Part shown: positions 54,639 to 64,000 of the stretch, one piece after another | How the letters are laid out: every line of letters begins with the position of its first letter | Position numbering within the stretch: position 1 is the stretch's first letter | Assembly (NCBI RefSeq): GCF_030035675.1 | Contig: NC_084491.1 | Location: 27,631,801 to 27,695,800, forward strand | Origin: Rhineura floridana | Taxonomy: Eukaryota > Chordata > Lepidosauria > Squamata > Rhineuridae | Direction: 5' to 3' | DNA: 64,000 bases | The notes under the pieces: generated by a model | Databases searched by the model: none | What the model saw: only the letters and a program-made list of their open reading frames with translations | Told to the model about the DNA's origin: nothing | Made by a program: the position numbers and the translations under genes

Positions 54639-55553
54639 ATGGAAGCCCTGATGGGACCTGATCGCTACCGCTGGGCCTCTATGAGCCGTGAAGATCAGCT
54701 CAAGGAAGCTGCAATGACCTTTATCCGCCTTTGTGCAGAACAGGGAGAAGGTGATAGCCCAAGGAAGACACATGCTGCACCTCAGCTAGACCCCTACACA
54801 AGAGCTTCGGTGGCCTCTTTGGCCAGACCTGCACTTCCTGTGATGATCAGACACCTTCAGACAGGATCCGCCTTGCAATCAAAAACTCCTGAGGTTCCCA
54901 GAGTTGCTAGGAAGCCTGTGATGAAAAGGAAAGTTTTGAGGCGAAGGCCCGATGGAGAAGTAGAGGTGACGGATGAGTCCATTATCAGCGAACCAGAGAC
55001 TAGCAGTCCGAGTGACCCTGAGTGCGGGGAGTTGAGTCAAAGAATGTACAGTCTGAAGACTCAGCAAGAAGTAGAGGAGGAGTCGTCAGAGGAGGAGAGC
55101 GGGCCAAGCATTTGCCCAGAGTCTGAGATTGCTTATTCCTGGAGAACTACAGAGGAGAGCCAGAGCCGAGGCTCCCAAAGAGAGAGCCAGAGACGCAGCA
55201 TCACAACCTACGAGCAGGACTTGATCATTGCTGGCCACCCAAAGTCCTTCATATTACCAAGACTGGAGCAGCTAAGCAGGAACAGAATGAAGACAGATCG
55301 GGTAGCCCGTTACCTGGAGCATAAGCATGACTGGGAATCGCTGCGGCTGCCAGGGGAAGATCCCAGGAAAGGTGTGCGCTGGAGCATCCGAGAACAGATG
55401 CTATACAAGTCAGAATTGCCTCCCAGGGCTCAGCACATTTATATCCCCAACAACTACCTGGTGCCTACAGAGAAGAAAAGATCTGCCCTGCGTTGGGGAA
55501 TACGCTGTGACCTGGCAAATGGTGTGATACCTAGGAATTCCTGCTCCTCCTAG
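54639..55553 (+). CDS. HYLS1: HYLS1 centriolar and ciliogenesis protein, single coding exon, 304 aa
   Basis: HYLS1 is a core centriole component needed for cilium formation; a human Asp211-to-Gly change causes hydrolethalus syndrome. The exon starts at 54608 after TTCTTTTTCAG and has 31 bases of 5' UTR. The ATG at 54639 is chosen because an upstream in-frame ATG (54588) lies before the acceptor. Matches to human from memory: RKPVMKRKVLRRRPDGEVEV, TDESIISE, YEQDLIIAGHPKSFILPRLE, QLSRNRMKTDRVARYLEHKH, RLPGEDPRKGVRW and HIYIPNNYLVPTEKKRSALR. Asp220 in KTDRVARY is the counterpart of human Asp211. Residues 144-163 are very acidic and residues 172-189 Ser/Arg/Gln-rich; both are less conserved. The human protein is 299 aa. 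It lies on the opposite strand to PUS3, probably inside PUS3 intron 1. Confidence 0.97.
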   Translation: MEALMGPDRYRWASMSREDQLKEAAMTFIRLCAEQGEGDSPRKTHAAPQLDPYTRASVASLARPALPVMIRHLQTGSALQSKTPEVPRVARKPVMKRKVLRRRPDGEVEVTDESIISEPETSSPSDPECGELSQRMYSLKTQQEVEEESSEEESGPSICPESEIAYSWRTTEESQSRGSQRESQRRSITTYEQDLIIAGHPKSFILPRLEQLSRNRMKTDRVARYLEHKHDWESLRLPGEDPRKGVRWSIREQMLYKSELPPRAQHIYIPNNYLVPTEKKRSALRWGIRCDLANGVIPRNSCSS

Positions 55554-56800
55554 CTCTATAGCTCCGTCCACAGGAGAACACCTTGCTTAGCATAGCCCAA
55601 AGATCTAGCTACTCCAAACAAGCAACCAAGCTAATTTGTTCACTTTGAAACCCTTTCAAATCCTTATTGGTTTTAAATCTATCTTTGATTTCTGGAACAG
55701 GTATTTTCTCAACAGAAATGGATTTTATGTATCCATGCTTCTTAAACAGTTGCCCCATATAGGATCATTTGCAAGACAAATGTTGTTCCCTAAGAAGCCA
55801 GGCAGATGAACTAAAGCTCATTGAAATTTGTGTCAAGGAGAATAACCTTTTATTTTTATTGCAAGATCTTTTAAGCCCACTTCCTCGTCCTGAGCAATCA
55901 TCATACTCCTGTATGATAACACTATTTTTAAAGAATGTTTAACTTCTAGATGCATGGATTAAATTAAAAGTATGTAGTATAAAAAGATTGTCTGTAGTTT
56001 CTCCCTAGATGAGTTTGATTTCCCCAGTTCATCAGTTTGTTTAGGGATGAAGGAATGTCCTTTTATCCAGAACAAGAGACAGGTTAAGAGTTTCACCTTG
56101 CTTACCATTCCTGGTGTAGAACTGCTGTCATTTTACAGACACATGCTAGAAGGGAATCTGCCAAAATCATGACATAAATATATTATTATACTGAACTAGC
56201 CCTATGCATGTCTATTCAGAAATAAGCCCTCTGTTGAATTGGGAGAAGTTCCCCACATTAAGCTTCCCTTGTCCTGGGGAGGCATTCAATTCTGTCTGTG
56301 GGCATTGCTGTGTGTGCGTGTCGTGTTTGGTATATTAAGTTTGAAAACAAATTCACTAAGTGTGTGCCCTAATCACCTGAAATCGAGGAATCCATCAAAT
56401 TGCCAGGAATAATGCTATAAAGATTGTGTGAAATCTGTGATAATTCTGACAGCAGCCTTTTACTTCCAAGTGGGCATATGGTTATTTTCACATCTAGAAT
56501 ATTCTTTTGGTTCATACCATATACTGAGGTTCTCATGCAAAGTGCTTTTCTTCACCTGGTTTAGCTATTCTAAGCTACTTTCTACACTTGGAACTACTAT
56601 GCACATAATGAAAGATAGGTTGCATGTTAGAAAATGCAACAGGTCAGTTATGCAAAGTAAGTGGAGCTATGCTACTAGATTAGTAAATCACTGCTACCAA
56701 TAAAGATAAGCTTGCTCAAAATTACAGATAGAGAAAAACACCAATTATCAATGGTAGGAGAAAGTACTGGGTGAATATCCCATTTTGACAGTATAAACCT
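55554..56800. other. HYLS1 3' UTR and downstream sequence
   Basis: AT-rich with no recognised repeat. ATTAAA at about 55957 and AATAAA at about 56697 are possible poly(A) signals. I cannot tell which is used. Confidence 0.4.
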
Positions 56801-57261
56801 GCGCATCTTTACTCAATGTTAAATTGCACTGTAATCAATGGGGCTTGCTTCCTATTAAGTTTAAGACTGCAACATTATTTTCTTGCCTTTTAAAGGGGCT
56901 GGAGGAGGAAGAGAGTTGGTTATATTGCCTCAAAACACTTTCACTCAAAACACTTTCACTCAAAGGCATGCCAGGAAACTCCTGACTTGAATCTTGCCTC
57001 GGGTTGCAAGCATATGCAAAGTTACCTAGGTGTAAGGACCACTGAACACAATGAAACTTAATGATGTAGAGCAAGGGCGGGGAATATTTTCTAGTCAGAG
57101 CCGCATTAACCGCTGGGCAACCTTCTGAAGGCCACATGCCAGTGGACTAGAGATGGTTCACTATGATTAAAACAAAAATAGACTACACAATATAAGCAAG
57201 GGCAAAGTGATACATACAGAAGCAAAACCCCCTAACTGCATACACATCTATAGGGTCAGCT

Positions 57262-57895
57262 ACTGACCAGGAAGAGGTTCTTGAGGTTGCGGTGGATAGC
57301 TTGATGAAGATGTTGGCTAAGCATGCAGCAGCTATGAAGAAGGTAAATTCCATGCTAGGGATCATTTGGAGAGGGGTTGAAATTGCCAACATAATGCCAT
57401 GGTGCAACCAACCTTGGAATACTCTGTACAGTTCTGGTTGCTGTACCTCATGAAAAGATATTGCAGAGCTAGAAGAGGGCAACCAAAATGGTCGAGGAGC
57501 TGGAGCAATTCTACTATGAGGAAATGTTACGTTTGGGGCTTTTTTTTGTTTAGAAACAAGTAAACAGCACAACAGAGGTGCATAAGATTATACATGATGT
57601 GGAAAAAATGGAGAGGAAGAAGTTTCTACTAGAATGCCCAGTCATCTAATAAAGCTTCATATTGGCAGATTCAAGGTTGCCCTTGGGTAACCCACTGAAA
57701 GATTATTGTTGCCAGTAGAGGGAGTGGGTGGTGACAACCCATTCAGGACTCTCCTGTTCCACTGCAGGAGAAAGTGGTGTTGCACTCATCTGCTGCTTGT
57801 GGGCTTCCCGTCAACATCTACTGGGCCTCTGTGAACAAGATGCTCGAATAGATGGGCCTTTGGTCTGATGCAGGAAGGCTCTTATAAGATCCTAG
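57262..57895 (+). mobile_element. CR1 LINE 3' portion, decayed
   Basis: GGTAAATTCCATGCTAGGGA TCATTTGGAGAGGGG, CAGAGCTAGAAGAGGGCAAC CAAAATGGTC and, near the end, GATGGGCCTTTGGTCTGATG CAGGAAGGCTCTTA are CR1 landmarks. It is older than the copy at 43390. Confidence 0.75.
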
Positions 57896-58439
57896 CTGGC
57901 TTAAACGTTTGCCATGCTGAGCTGTAACTGAATGGGATAACCAAAGCTGATTCTACCCTTCGCACATAAAACTTGCCGCCTTCATATCTAAAACTATACA
58001 AATGCACAAGGAACAACCAGTTCACATCCAATCCTCAAAGCATATAGTGCTTCAAGCACAAACAATGCACCAACAAGCAGAAGGATGCAGCCCTAAAACT
58101 AGTGTTCCCACCCTAATGGACCAGCCTCCAGTGCCCATGCAGGCTGAGGGTGATAGTTGTTATCCAAAACAACGTTGGAGGGCACCAAAGTTAGGAGTGA
58201 ACAAATGAGAGTCTGACTTCCCAATTGCCAGGTCCACCCACCACCCTAGTTGGCTTAAAATCATATTTGAAGACAAATTTGTCACCAACTGCTCTCACTG
58301 TTTGGATGCCTCCCCATAAAACAAGCCACCCCCCTCCTCCACTACCCTCTTTTTAAGAAAACACGTACACTATAAAAAGCAGGCAAGATACAGTTATTGA
58401 GCCACTAGCATGCCAGCCCGACGGAGTGCATCAGCGTGT

Positions 58440-58545
58440 CCCAAGAGCCCAATCCTGTGCATCTTTACTCTGAGGGAAGTTCTGCTGAATTCGGTGGGAT
58501 TTTAACCCTAACACCCAGTAAGTGTGCATGGGTTTACATGCAACC
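58440..58545 (+). mobile_element. Short element, family C
   Basis: CCCAATCCTGTGCATCTTTA CTCTGAGGGAAGTTCTGCTG AATTCGGTGGGATTTTAACC C. Confidence 0.5.
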
Positions 58546-58566
58546 TTACATTAAAAGTACTGCAGG

Positions 58567-58752
58567 GAAGGAACATAAAGAGAACTCTGCCGGATCAGGC
58601 CAAAGGCCCACCTAGTCCAGCATCCTGTTCTTACCGTGGGCAACAAGATACTACGGGAAGTTGGCAAGCACGACCCAAGCGCACTTGCGATCCTCAGCGA
58701 TTGGTATTTCAGTGGCTTGTTGCCTCGAACACCGGAGGTAGAACATAACCGG
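58567..58752 (-). mobile_element. CR1 LINE 3' end, minus orientation
   Basis: GGATCAGGCCAAAGGCCCAC CTAGTCCAGCATCCTGTTCT TACCGTGGGCAACAAGATAC is the reverse complement of the CR1 3' UTR. Confidence 0.75.
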
Positions 58753-58936
58753 CGTGGATCGGCCCACTCGTCCAAAGTGTCAGTGGGAGGGCACTGAAGG
58801 AAACGGTTTGACGCACGGCTACCACCTTAGAACAAACCATGTAGTATATATAGGTCCGAAGTGTGTGCTTCGGCGCGGTGGGAAGGGGTGATCCGACTAA
58901 CACCCTTTACGGTTGCCTGTGAGGACCATCAGCTAC

Positions 58937-58992
58937 ACTAAGGGTGCAATCCTAAACGCGCTTACTGCGGAGTAAGCCCCACTGCGCGCAGT
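58937..58992 (+). mobile_element. Short element, family C, partial
   Basis: GGTGCAATCCTAAACGCGCT TACTGCGGAGTAAGCCCCAC TG. Confidence 0.5.
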
Positions 58993-59052
58993 CAGACTTG
59001 CATCGGAGTCGAAATGCGCGGCTAACACGTGGCGCGATCTCCTCGGTCCTAC

Positions 59053-59180
59053 CTCTGCAGCAGCTTTCACGCAGACGCTTGCAGAAAAGAAAAGGCTGGA
59101 AGCGCAGAAGCATCGTCCCTTCCGCGATTTCCTCATCGGAAATGACCTTAAAGCTTCTCCCGCCTCCACACGGCACAGAG
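59053..59180 (-). other. Putative 5' exon of PUS3
   Basis: On the minus strand a CpG-rich segment runs from the ZNF143-type site to AGCTGCTGCAGAG followed by GTAGGA, a good splice donor. No coding start with recognisable homology is seen. PUS3 needs a 5' exon upstream of 53511, and this is the nearest promoter-like exon on that strand. The assignment is inferred. Confidence 0.45.
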
Positions 59181-59183
59181 GAG

Positions 59184-59203
59184 GCTTATGGGAAATGTAG
59201 TCC
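59184..59203 (-). promoter_or_regulatory. ZNF143 (SBS)-type promoter site
   Basis: On the minus strand ACTACATTTCCCATAAGCC matches the ZNF143/Staf consensus ACTACAATTCCCAGCATGC closely. ZNF143 sites typically lie within tens of bases of start sites of housekeeping, often divergent, genes. Confidence 0.55.
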
Positions 59204-60344
59204 TTCTCCAGAAAGCCGGATTGAGTTTCCAGGGTCAATCAGTTGAAGAATGTAGAGGTGCCTATCACCGCCATACCGGATCGAAGGTCCAGCTAGTTCA
59301 AAGTTTTACTTCTGTGCCAGAAAATTTCTCTGGAAATTTACAAGGAGGGCATGGACGGGACAGCCATTTCTTTGATGTTTCACCACAGAGATACACTGCC
59401 TGCCTCTCTAAACATGAAGGCTCCATTTAGTTATCATGGTTAATGACCATTGATGCATTTATCCACTGTAAAATAAAAATTGTTTAATCGGTTTTTCAAA
59501 TATTGTGTGTGTGCGTGTGTATCGTGAGCTGCTGACTTGAGATGTTAAGTAACATATATTGTGTGAACTTTGTTTTTCTACCCCAGTCTCCTTCTATTTC
59601 AACAAGAATTTAAGAGGCTTCTTGAGAAACATTCGGTTACAAATAGGGAACTGCACCAAAATGTTGCAGCATGGAGTGATGGAGTGATGCTTGAATTATA
59701 TTTTTAATGTAGTTTTTTTAAGGTTACAGTTTTACAACAGTACTTCCATTGTCCTCACACCCTGTGGCAATACCGCCCTGAACACCATGCCTGACCTCAT
59801 CATCACACCCTCACAGAAATGATTTTGAATTTTATTTTTATAATTGCTAATAATAGATACCAAATGCTCACAACATATTCATAGCCACTTTCTTAATGAT
59901 CAAAATCCGAATTCCAGACCAGAAGTATTAAATTATTAGGGTTGTAGTCAACAAAGGCTGCAATCCAATACACACATGGGAGTAAGTCCCATTGAACCCA
60001 ACAGAGCTTGCTTCTGAGTAGACATGTATTGGATTGCAGTCTAAGTCCTACTCAGAGCAGACCCATTGACATTAATGAACCTAAGTCAGGCATACCTATT
60101 AGCTTCAGTGGGTCTACTCTGAGTAGCACTAGCACTTGGATGCAACCATTACAGTTCTCTTTTTAAAGAAAGCAACCATCACCTAACATTAATGTTCATA
60201 TTGTAGTTTTAGGCTTATACGCCCTTTGCCGCCTCAGTGAACTCGATCCACAAAGACGGCTTCTATATTTAAAATTAATTTTTAAAAAATAAATACTCGG
60301 AAGTGCATCCCACCGAAGTTTCATCCAGGGGACTTTACTCCCGA
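59204..60344. other. Spacer between the 59.1-kb promoter and the inverted repeat
   Basis: Apart from family C (59952-60040) and family B (60035-60150) elements, nothing is recognised. If a transcript also starts rightward from the 59.2-kb promoter, I cannot identify its exons. Confidence 0.35.
59952..60150 (+). mobile_element. Family C element joined to a family B element
   Basis: GGCTGCAATCCAATACACAC pairs with TGTATTGGATTGCAGTCTAA (family C). It is followed directly by CTACTCAGAGCAGACCCATT and TTCAGTGGGTCTACTCTGAG TAG (family B). Confidence 0.7.
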
Positions 60345-60372
60345 TTAGATAGATAGATAGATAGATAGATAG
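60345..60372. repeat. (GATA)n microsatellite
   Basis: Seven GATA units directly before the long inverted repeat. Confidence 0.9.
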
Positions 60373-60390
60373 GAGAGTTTTGAACGCAAC

Positions 60391-60880
60391 AAACAGAACT
60401 TCACTCAAGCTTGCTCTGGATCCCTGTAAGGATTCCGTTAATCACCTAAAAATATATATGAACATAACTGTGATTAACAAAACAGAGGTTTTTTTTATTG
60501 TATTAACAAAACATTTCAGCTTCCACCTTCATCAGCTGCTAATATACAAATGCTGTTACCAAGGTGGCAGTTATAGAGCTTTGAGGATGGAATGCTCAGA
60601 GGGGCACATTGGCACCACATGGCCTGAACCTGGAGGACAGTACCACCACTACTTTGCTTCTGCAAATGAAGCCCCTCTGAGCATTCCATCCTCAAAGCTC
60701 TATAACTGCCCCCTCGGTACCAGCATTTGTATGTTAGCAGCTGGTGAAAGCGGAAGCTGAAACGTTGTGTTAATACAATAAAAACCTCTGTTTTGTTAAT
60801 CACAATTATGTTCATATATTTTTAAGCGATTAACGGAATCCTTATAGGGATCTAGAGCAAGCTTGAGTGAAGTTCTGTTT
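60391..60880. repeat. 490-bp long inverted repeat (foldback element)
   Basis: The left arm 60391-60605 and right arm 60671-60880 are reverse complements at about 90 percent, with a 65-base spacer. Landmarks: AAACAGAACTTCACTCAAGC pairs with GCTTGAGTGAAGTTCTGTTT, and GAGGATGGAATGCTCAGAGG pairs with CCTCTGAGCATTCCATCCTC. It has no similarity to the other palindromic families here. I could not see a target-site duplication. It is probably a foldback DNA element. It ends about 240 bases upstream of the next gene's start site. Confidence 0.88.
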
Positions 60881-60889
60881 GCAGGGACT

Positions 60890-61275
60890 CGACGATGACC
60901 CAACCACTTCTCGTTAACAAGCGTTGCTGCGGCGGCGAGAGAACTGACACACCAGCGTTCCGGAACGCTCGCGGGGACATCAGACGACCTCGAAGGCTCG
61001 TCTCCACCTCGCTCCTCCCTTGATCTCCATGGCAACCCTGGAGCAAGCCGGCAGCCTACTCGCTCGCTGTCGCCCCCACCCCTAGCCGCGAGAGACTATA
61101 AATACTCGCCAGGCAGGCTTTGTTGCCCCGCCTACTCTTCTGCGTTCGTTTCTTTTCTCCGAATCGCAGTTTGAGGCGGCTGCGCCTCCTGGCCTCGTGC
61201 TGCGGTGCCGCGTCGCACGGGCTGGCTTTCTTCGGCGGGTCGAGGCCCGCTGGGCAGGCGGAGCGGCTAGCCGAG
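60890..61275 (+). promoter_or_regulatory. CpG-rich TATA promoter and 5' UTR of an unidentified gene
   Basis: The segment is dense in CpG. ACTATAAATA at 61095-61104 is a good TATA box, placing the start near 61125-61135. Upstream, AGCGTTCCGGAACGCT (60954-60969) is a perfect 16-bp palindrome containing an ETS-type CCGGAA core and a TTCnnGAA pair. The 5' UTR is about 145 bases. Confidence 0.7.
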
Positions 61276-61353
61276 ATGTCGTCGAGGCAGAACGGCCCGA
61301 GGAAGGGGCTGGGAGTGAATCCCGATGAGGACGCTGTTTGTCTACCTCAGAAA
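61276..61353 (+). CDS. First coding exon of an unidentified gene, 26 codons, partial
   Basis: The ATG at 61276 follows GCCGAG, a fair Kozak context, downstream of a TATA promoter. The exon encodes MSSRQNGPRKGLGVNPDEDA then VCLPQK and ends at AAA|GTAAGG, a strong splice donor in phase 0. I do not recognise the protein: it does not resemble the N-termini of DDX25, FAM118B, SRPRA, CHEK1, TBRG1 or SPA17 as I remember them. The rest of the gene is beyond 64000 or in small exons I could not detect. Confidence 0.55.
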
Positions 61354-61745
61354 GTAAGGAAGAGGCGAGGGACTAGCGCCTTGAGGGCCAGCCGCCCTCC
61401 ACCATCCTTGATAAGAGTGTTTAATGCTTTTCCTACCCCTTTTTGCCCCAGGGCATCTTCAGACCGTCTATTATTTGGGCCCTTTTCCTTTGCAGTATCT
61501 TCATCTTGTCGTCCTCCTCCCCGGTTCTCAAAGGCTCCCTTGGTGGAAGCCATGGCCTGGCCTTAATCCTCGATATGGGTGAGTTAGCTGGAGAAAATGG
61601 GCTCTCTGCAAATGCCCCGAAGTCCCTTTTTAATAATTCTGCATGTTCTCTTTTAAGGCCATGCATCCTACTAGCATGGAATCTGTAGCTCCTATGAAGA
61701 GCCCTGTAGGATCAGACCATAAGGGCTGTGTACTTCTGTAGAGCT

Positions 61746-61944
61746 CAGGGACATAGAAAGCTGCCTTGTACTGAGTCAGACCTGTTATCCATCTAGGTCA
61801 GTATTGTCTGAACTGACTGGCAAGTGACTCTCTACGGTATGAGGTTGGGGACATTCCCAGCCGTACCTGGAGATGATGGGGATTGAATCTGGGGCCTTCC
61901 ACATGCAAGATAGTTCCTCGACTGCTGAGCGACAGTCCTTTCCC
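61746..61944 (-). mobile_element. tRNA-derived SINE, minus orientation, full length
   Basis: GGGACATAGAAAGCTGCCTT GTACTGAGTCAGACC, later CGTACCTGGAGATGATGGGG ATTGAATCTGGGGCC, ending GAGCGACAGTCCTTTCCC. Confidence 0.85.
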
Positions 61945-63344
61945 TGACTTTTAACTTGTTGGTTTTATGTATTTTATGACTGGTTTTGGATGCAGGGCAT
62001 TTGTCCTGAAAGGTGGGATGTAAGCATTTTAATAAACATAAATATATACCCTAGCCCAGCATCACTCTTCCTCACAGTGCCTCAACCAGAAGGCCATACA
62101 AAGGCAGTAATTCTGCTGTAGTTTGCATCCTAGTTACTGCTGTTGAGAAAGGTATACTGCATCTGAACTGGGAGTGTCAATTTGGCTACTGTGATTAATA
62201 GATGCTAGTTAAACTTTACCTCCCACTTCCTAATTGCCCTAGCTGGTACTGTACTTCACCCCATGTAATTTGGTTGTCTTTAAGTTTTATATCCCTTTTT
62301 TTATTTCAACGATTTTGTTTATATCCTGACATTTTAGGGAGGATTCTTACTAGGCAGATCAAAATAATACCTAAATTAATTAACTATATAAAACATAATC
62401 TAATGCTAAAAAATGTATTTCAGACTTGCTATGTTGTCCCATGCTGTGGTTGTGTTTTGCATATCTGGCGATGTCCGTGGTTTGCAGCTCTGTAAATTAC
62501 AGCATTTGGACGCTAAATCTGCCTGACCCGTAGCATACAGACATGCAGTATTTATATCTTAAAAGTGAATATTCTAGGGAAAGTGTACCTAAGTTCCAAG
62601 TTCTTGAGAGTGTTTTAAATCGTATTTTAATTTGCTGTAGTTTTCAGTTTGTTTTGATGTTTTGCTTTGTAAGCCACACAGAGAACTCTTGTTACCGAGA
62701 GGTGATATAACTGGTTTTGTTTGACAAATATAAATTATTCCTGTTGCATTAGTACATTGTAAACACAGTCATGCTCAAATTGTATGTATAGACTTTTCTT
62801 ATTATTTTTTTTTTAAAGTATCAAGCTTCCTATTTGGGTTCAAATGATTCCTCATGTGGTCATATACCTTCATGATGGTCCCCAACCCAAACTTGGTTTT
62901 TCTAAAATTGTATTTATGTGTTTGAATTGGTTTCATACTTCTGTACACACAAACACACACTTATATGCATGGAATTTTCCGATGAAGGAAGGTTAATATC
63001 TTAAATGAATAAATAAAAACAATAGTACTCTCCTGGTAGCCTGGAACTCAATGCAGGCAAGTGAACAGATTGGCAGAGGAGAGAGGTGGTAAAATAATTA
63101 TCAGCGTACAGATAAAAAGTCTTTTAATAAAAGCAATTATACATGTTTTCTGTGTTGGCCAATAGAGAAAAAGGGAAAGTTTGTTCCTTCTCTACCAACC
63201 TGCTTGGTAGAAGACTACTAAATAAATTTCCTACTGAGAGGCTAGTATCTTGCGTTTTCATCCTGGTTGCAGAGAACCAGCATGGATATACAGGCTACTA
63301 GCCCCATAGCTGTTCCAAAACATGTCCTCACCCCTCTGCACCAC

Positions 63345-63656
63345 TTGAAAGCTGCTGAGGGTCTTGGCAGACCACCTAATGATTTTTCTGCCTTTTTTGT
63401 TTACAATTTGTAATGCGCTACATGCCATGCACGCTCTCTTAGCTTCTTCTCTGCTTGCTGCTTCCTTCGTTCCCATGTACTTCATCTCCAGTTCTTTCCA
63501 GTGCCTTATTGTTGTCCTTTTCCCTACCTGGGGCCTTCTTCCATCTTGCCACCAGTCATGGCTTTATTCCTCTGAGGAAGGCAGAGCCTTCTCCCCCATC
63601 ACTTCCATGGACCACCTGAATGAAGCTCATGGACCACATTTTGGGAACTCCTGGGC
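63345..63656. mobile_element. MITE family D, reverse orientation, diverged
   Basis: GGCAGACCACCTAATGATTT TTCTGCC at one side and GGACCACCTGAATGAAGCTC ATGGACCACATTTTGGGAAC TCC at the other match the reverse complement of the element at 6931-7279. The middle differs. Confidence 0.55.
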
Positions 63657-64000
63657 TAATAATTTTTGTTGGCTTATTCATAAGGCTGTGTTTCATGGCG
63701 CTTACTTCTGCCTGCACACCAAGATAATCTCAAGCTGTTCTCCAGGTGCTTTTTCAGGTGTCTTCGGAGGTGGGTGGATGGCGGAGAAGAGGGACTTTTT
63801 ACCTGTGGCCCTCAGCTTTTGGAATGCCCACTCTTCTCTGTGCTGAGTCTCATCTTTGCCTATTATCTTTTTCTAACATCAGGCACAAACTATGAATTTT
63901 CATGGGTCTTCTAAAACTCCTTGTATTGCTTTTGTTCTACTGATGTGGTTCTGTGCATTATTCTGCTGTAGTATTGTTCATTTGTGGTTTATTTTTATAT

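Larger units (their letters stand above)
61354..64000. other. Probable intron 1 of the unidentified gene
   Basis: It holds a tRNA SINE (61746-61944), LINE-tail fragments near 62000 and 62670, and a family D MITE (63345-63656). 61950-63340 is otherwise AT-rich and unrecognised. No convincing second exon is seen. Confidence 0.4.

Noticed and set aside
59000-59246. Coding first exon on the minus strand at 59.0-59.2 kb
   Set aside because: Short Met-started frames exist, but none resembles a known N-terminus, so I treat the segment as a non-coding 5' exon.
60380-60815. Open frames of about 100-126 codons on both strands around 60.4-60.8 kb
   Set aside because: They encode near-identical peptides because the two arms of the inverted repeat are copies of each other. 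There is no codon bias or homology beyond that.
61120-61275. An N-terminal extension upstream of the 61276 ATG, reading LPRLLFCVRFF
   Set aside because: It has no ATG start and overlaps the predicted start site and 5' UTR. The ATG at 61276 fits better.
63364-63846. A 160-codon open frame near the right end
   Set aside because: Most of it lies in a family D MITE (63345-63656), the reverse relative of 6931-7279, and it has no homology that I recognise.
43000-64000. FAM118B or DDX25 coding exons
   Set aside because: I looked for their conserved motifs (for FAM118B an LVIGTGISAAV-like block, for DDX25 helicase motifs) and saw none on either strand.
1-64000. CRISPR arrays, operons, attachment sites or other prokaryotic features
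   Set aside because: The sequence is vertebrate nuclear DNA, and regular spaced repeats are absent. No retroviral or LTR element was recognised either.

Overview
The window looks like a piece of a squamate reptile (probably lizard) nuclear chromosome. The genes are vertebrate genes with GT-AG introns. The spaces between and inside them are filled with repeats typical of squamates: BovB (RTE) LINEs, CR1 and L2-like LINE 3' ends, SINEs with a BovB-like tail (Sauria SINE type), another abundant tRNA-derived SINE, and many short palindromic DNA elements. The genes have human counterparts on 11q24.

Five genes could be traced at exon level. SIAE (sialate O-acetylesterase, + strand, 284-13926) has ten coding exons giving 511 aa. 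About 11.5 kb of repeats follow. PANX3 (pannexin 3, - strand, 30954-25432) has four coding exons and an unusually long C-terminus. RPUSD4 (mitochondrial RluA-type pseudouridine synthase, - strand, 42458-34295) has seven coding exons giving 361 aa. PUS3 (tRNA pseudouridine-38/39 synthase, - strand, 53500-49444) has four coding exons giving 504 aa. HYLS1 (centriole/ciliogenesis protein, + strand, 54639-55553) has a single coding exon giving 304 aa. A sixth, unidentified gene starts on the + strand at a CpG-rich TATA promoter near 61.1 kb. Its first 26 codons (61276-61353) are visible and the rest lies beyond the window.

Two other promoter regions stand out. At 42.4-42.9 kb, RPUSD4 and a spliced + strand exon diverge from a CpG-rich region with five CCAAT boxes in one orientation. 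At about 59.05-59.2 kb, a ZNF143-type site sits beside a - strand exon with a good splice donor. Both PUS3 and HYLS1 have a splice acceptor just upstream of the start codon. The likely arrangement is therefore two antisense, interlocked transcripts: PUS3 running left from about 59.2 kb and HYLS1 running right, perhaps from 42.8 kb. The human PUS3/HYLS1 genes overlap in this way as I recall.

The gene order differs from human. TBRG1 is not seen between SIAE and PANX3, and RPUSD4 and PUS3, two RNA pseudouridine synthases, are neighbours on the same strand. No wholly new system was found. The best leads are the overlapping PUS3/HYLS1 locus, the PANX3 tail that runs into repeat sequence, and a 490-bp near-perfect inverted repeat just upstream of the unidentified gene. 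Repeat boundaries are read by eye and are approximate to about 10-30 bases.
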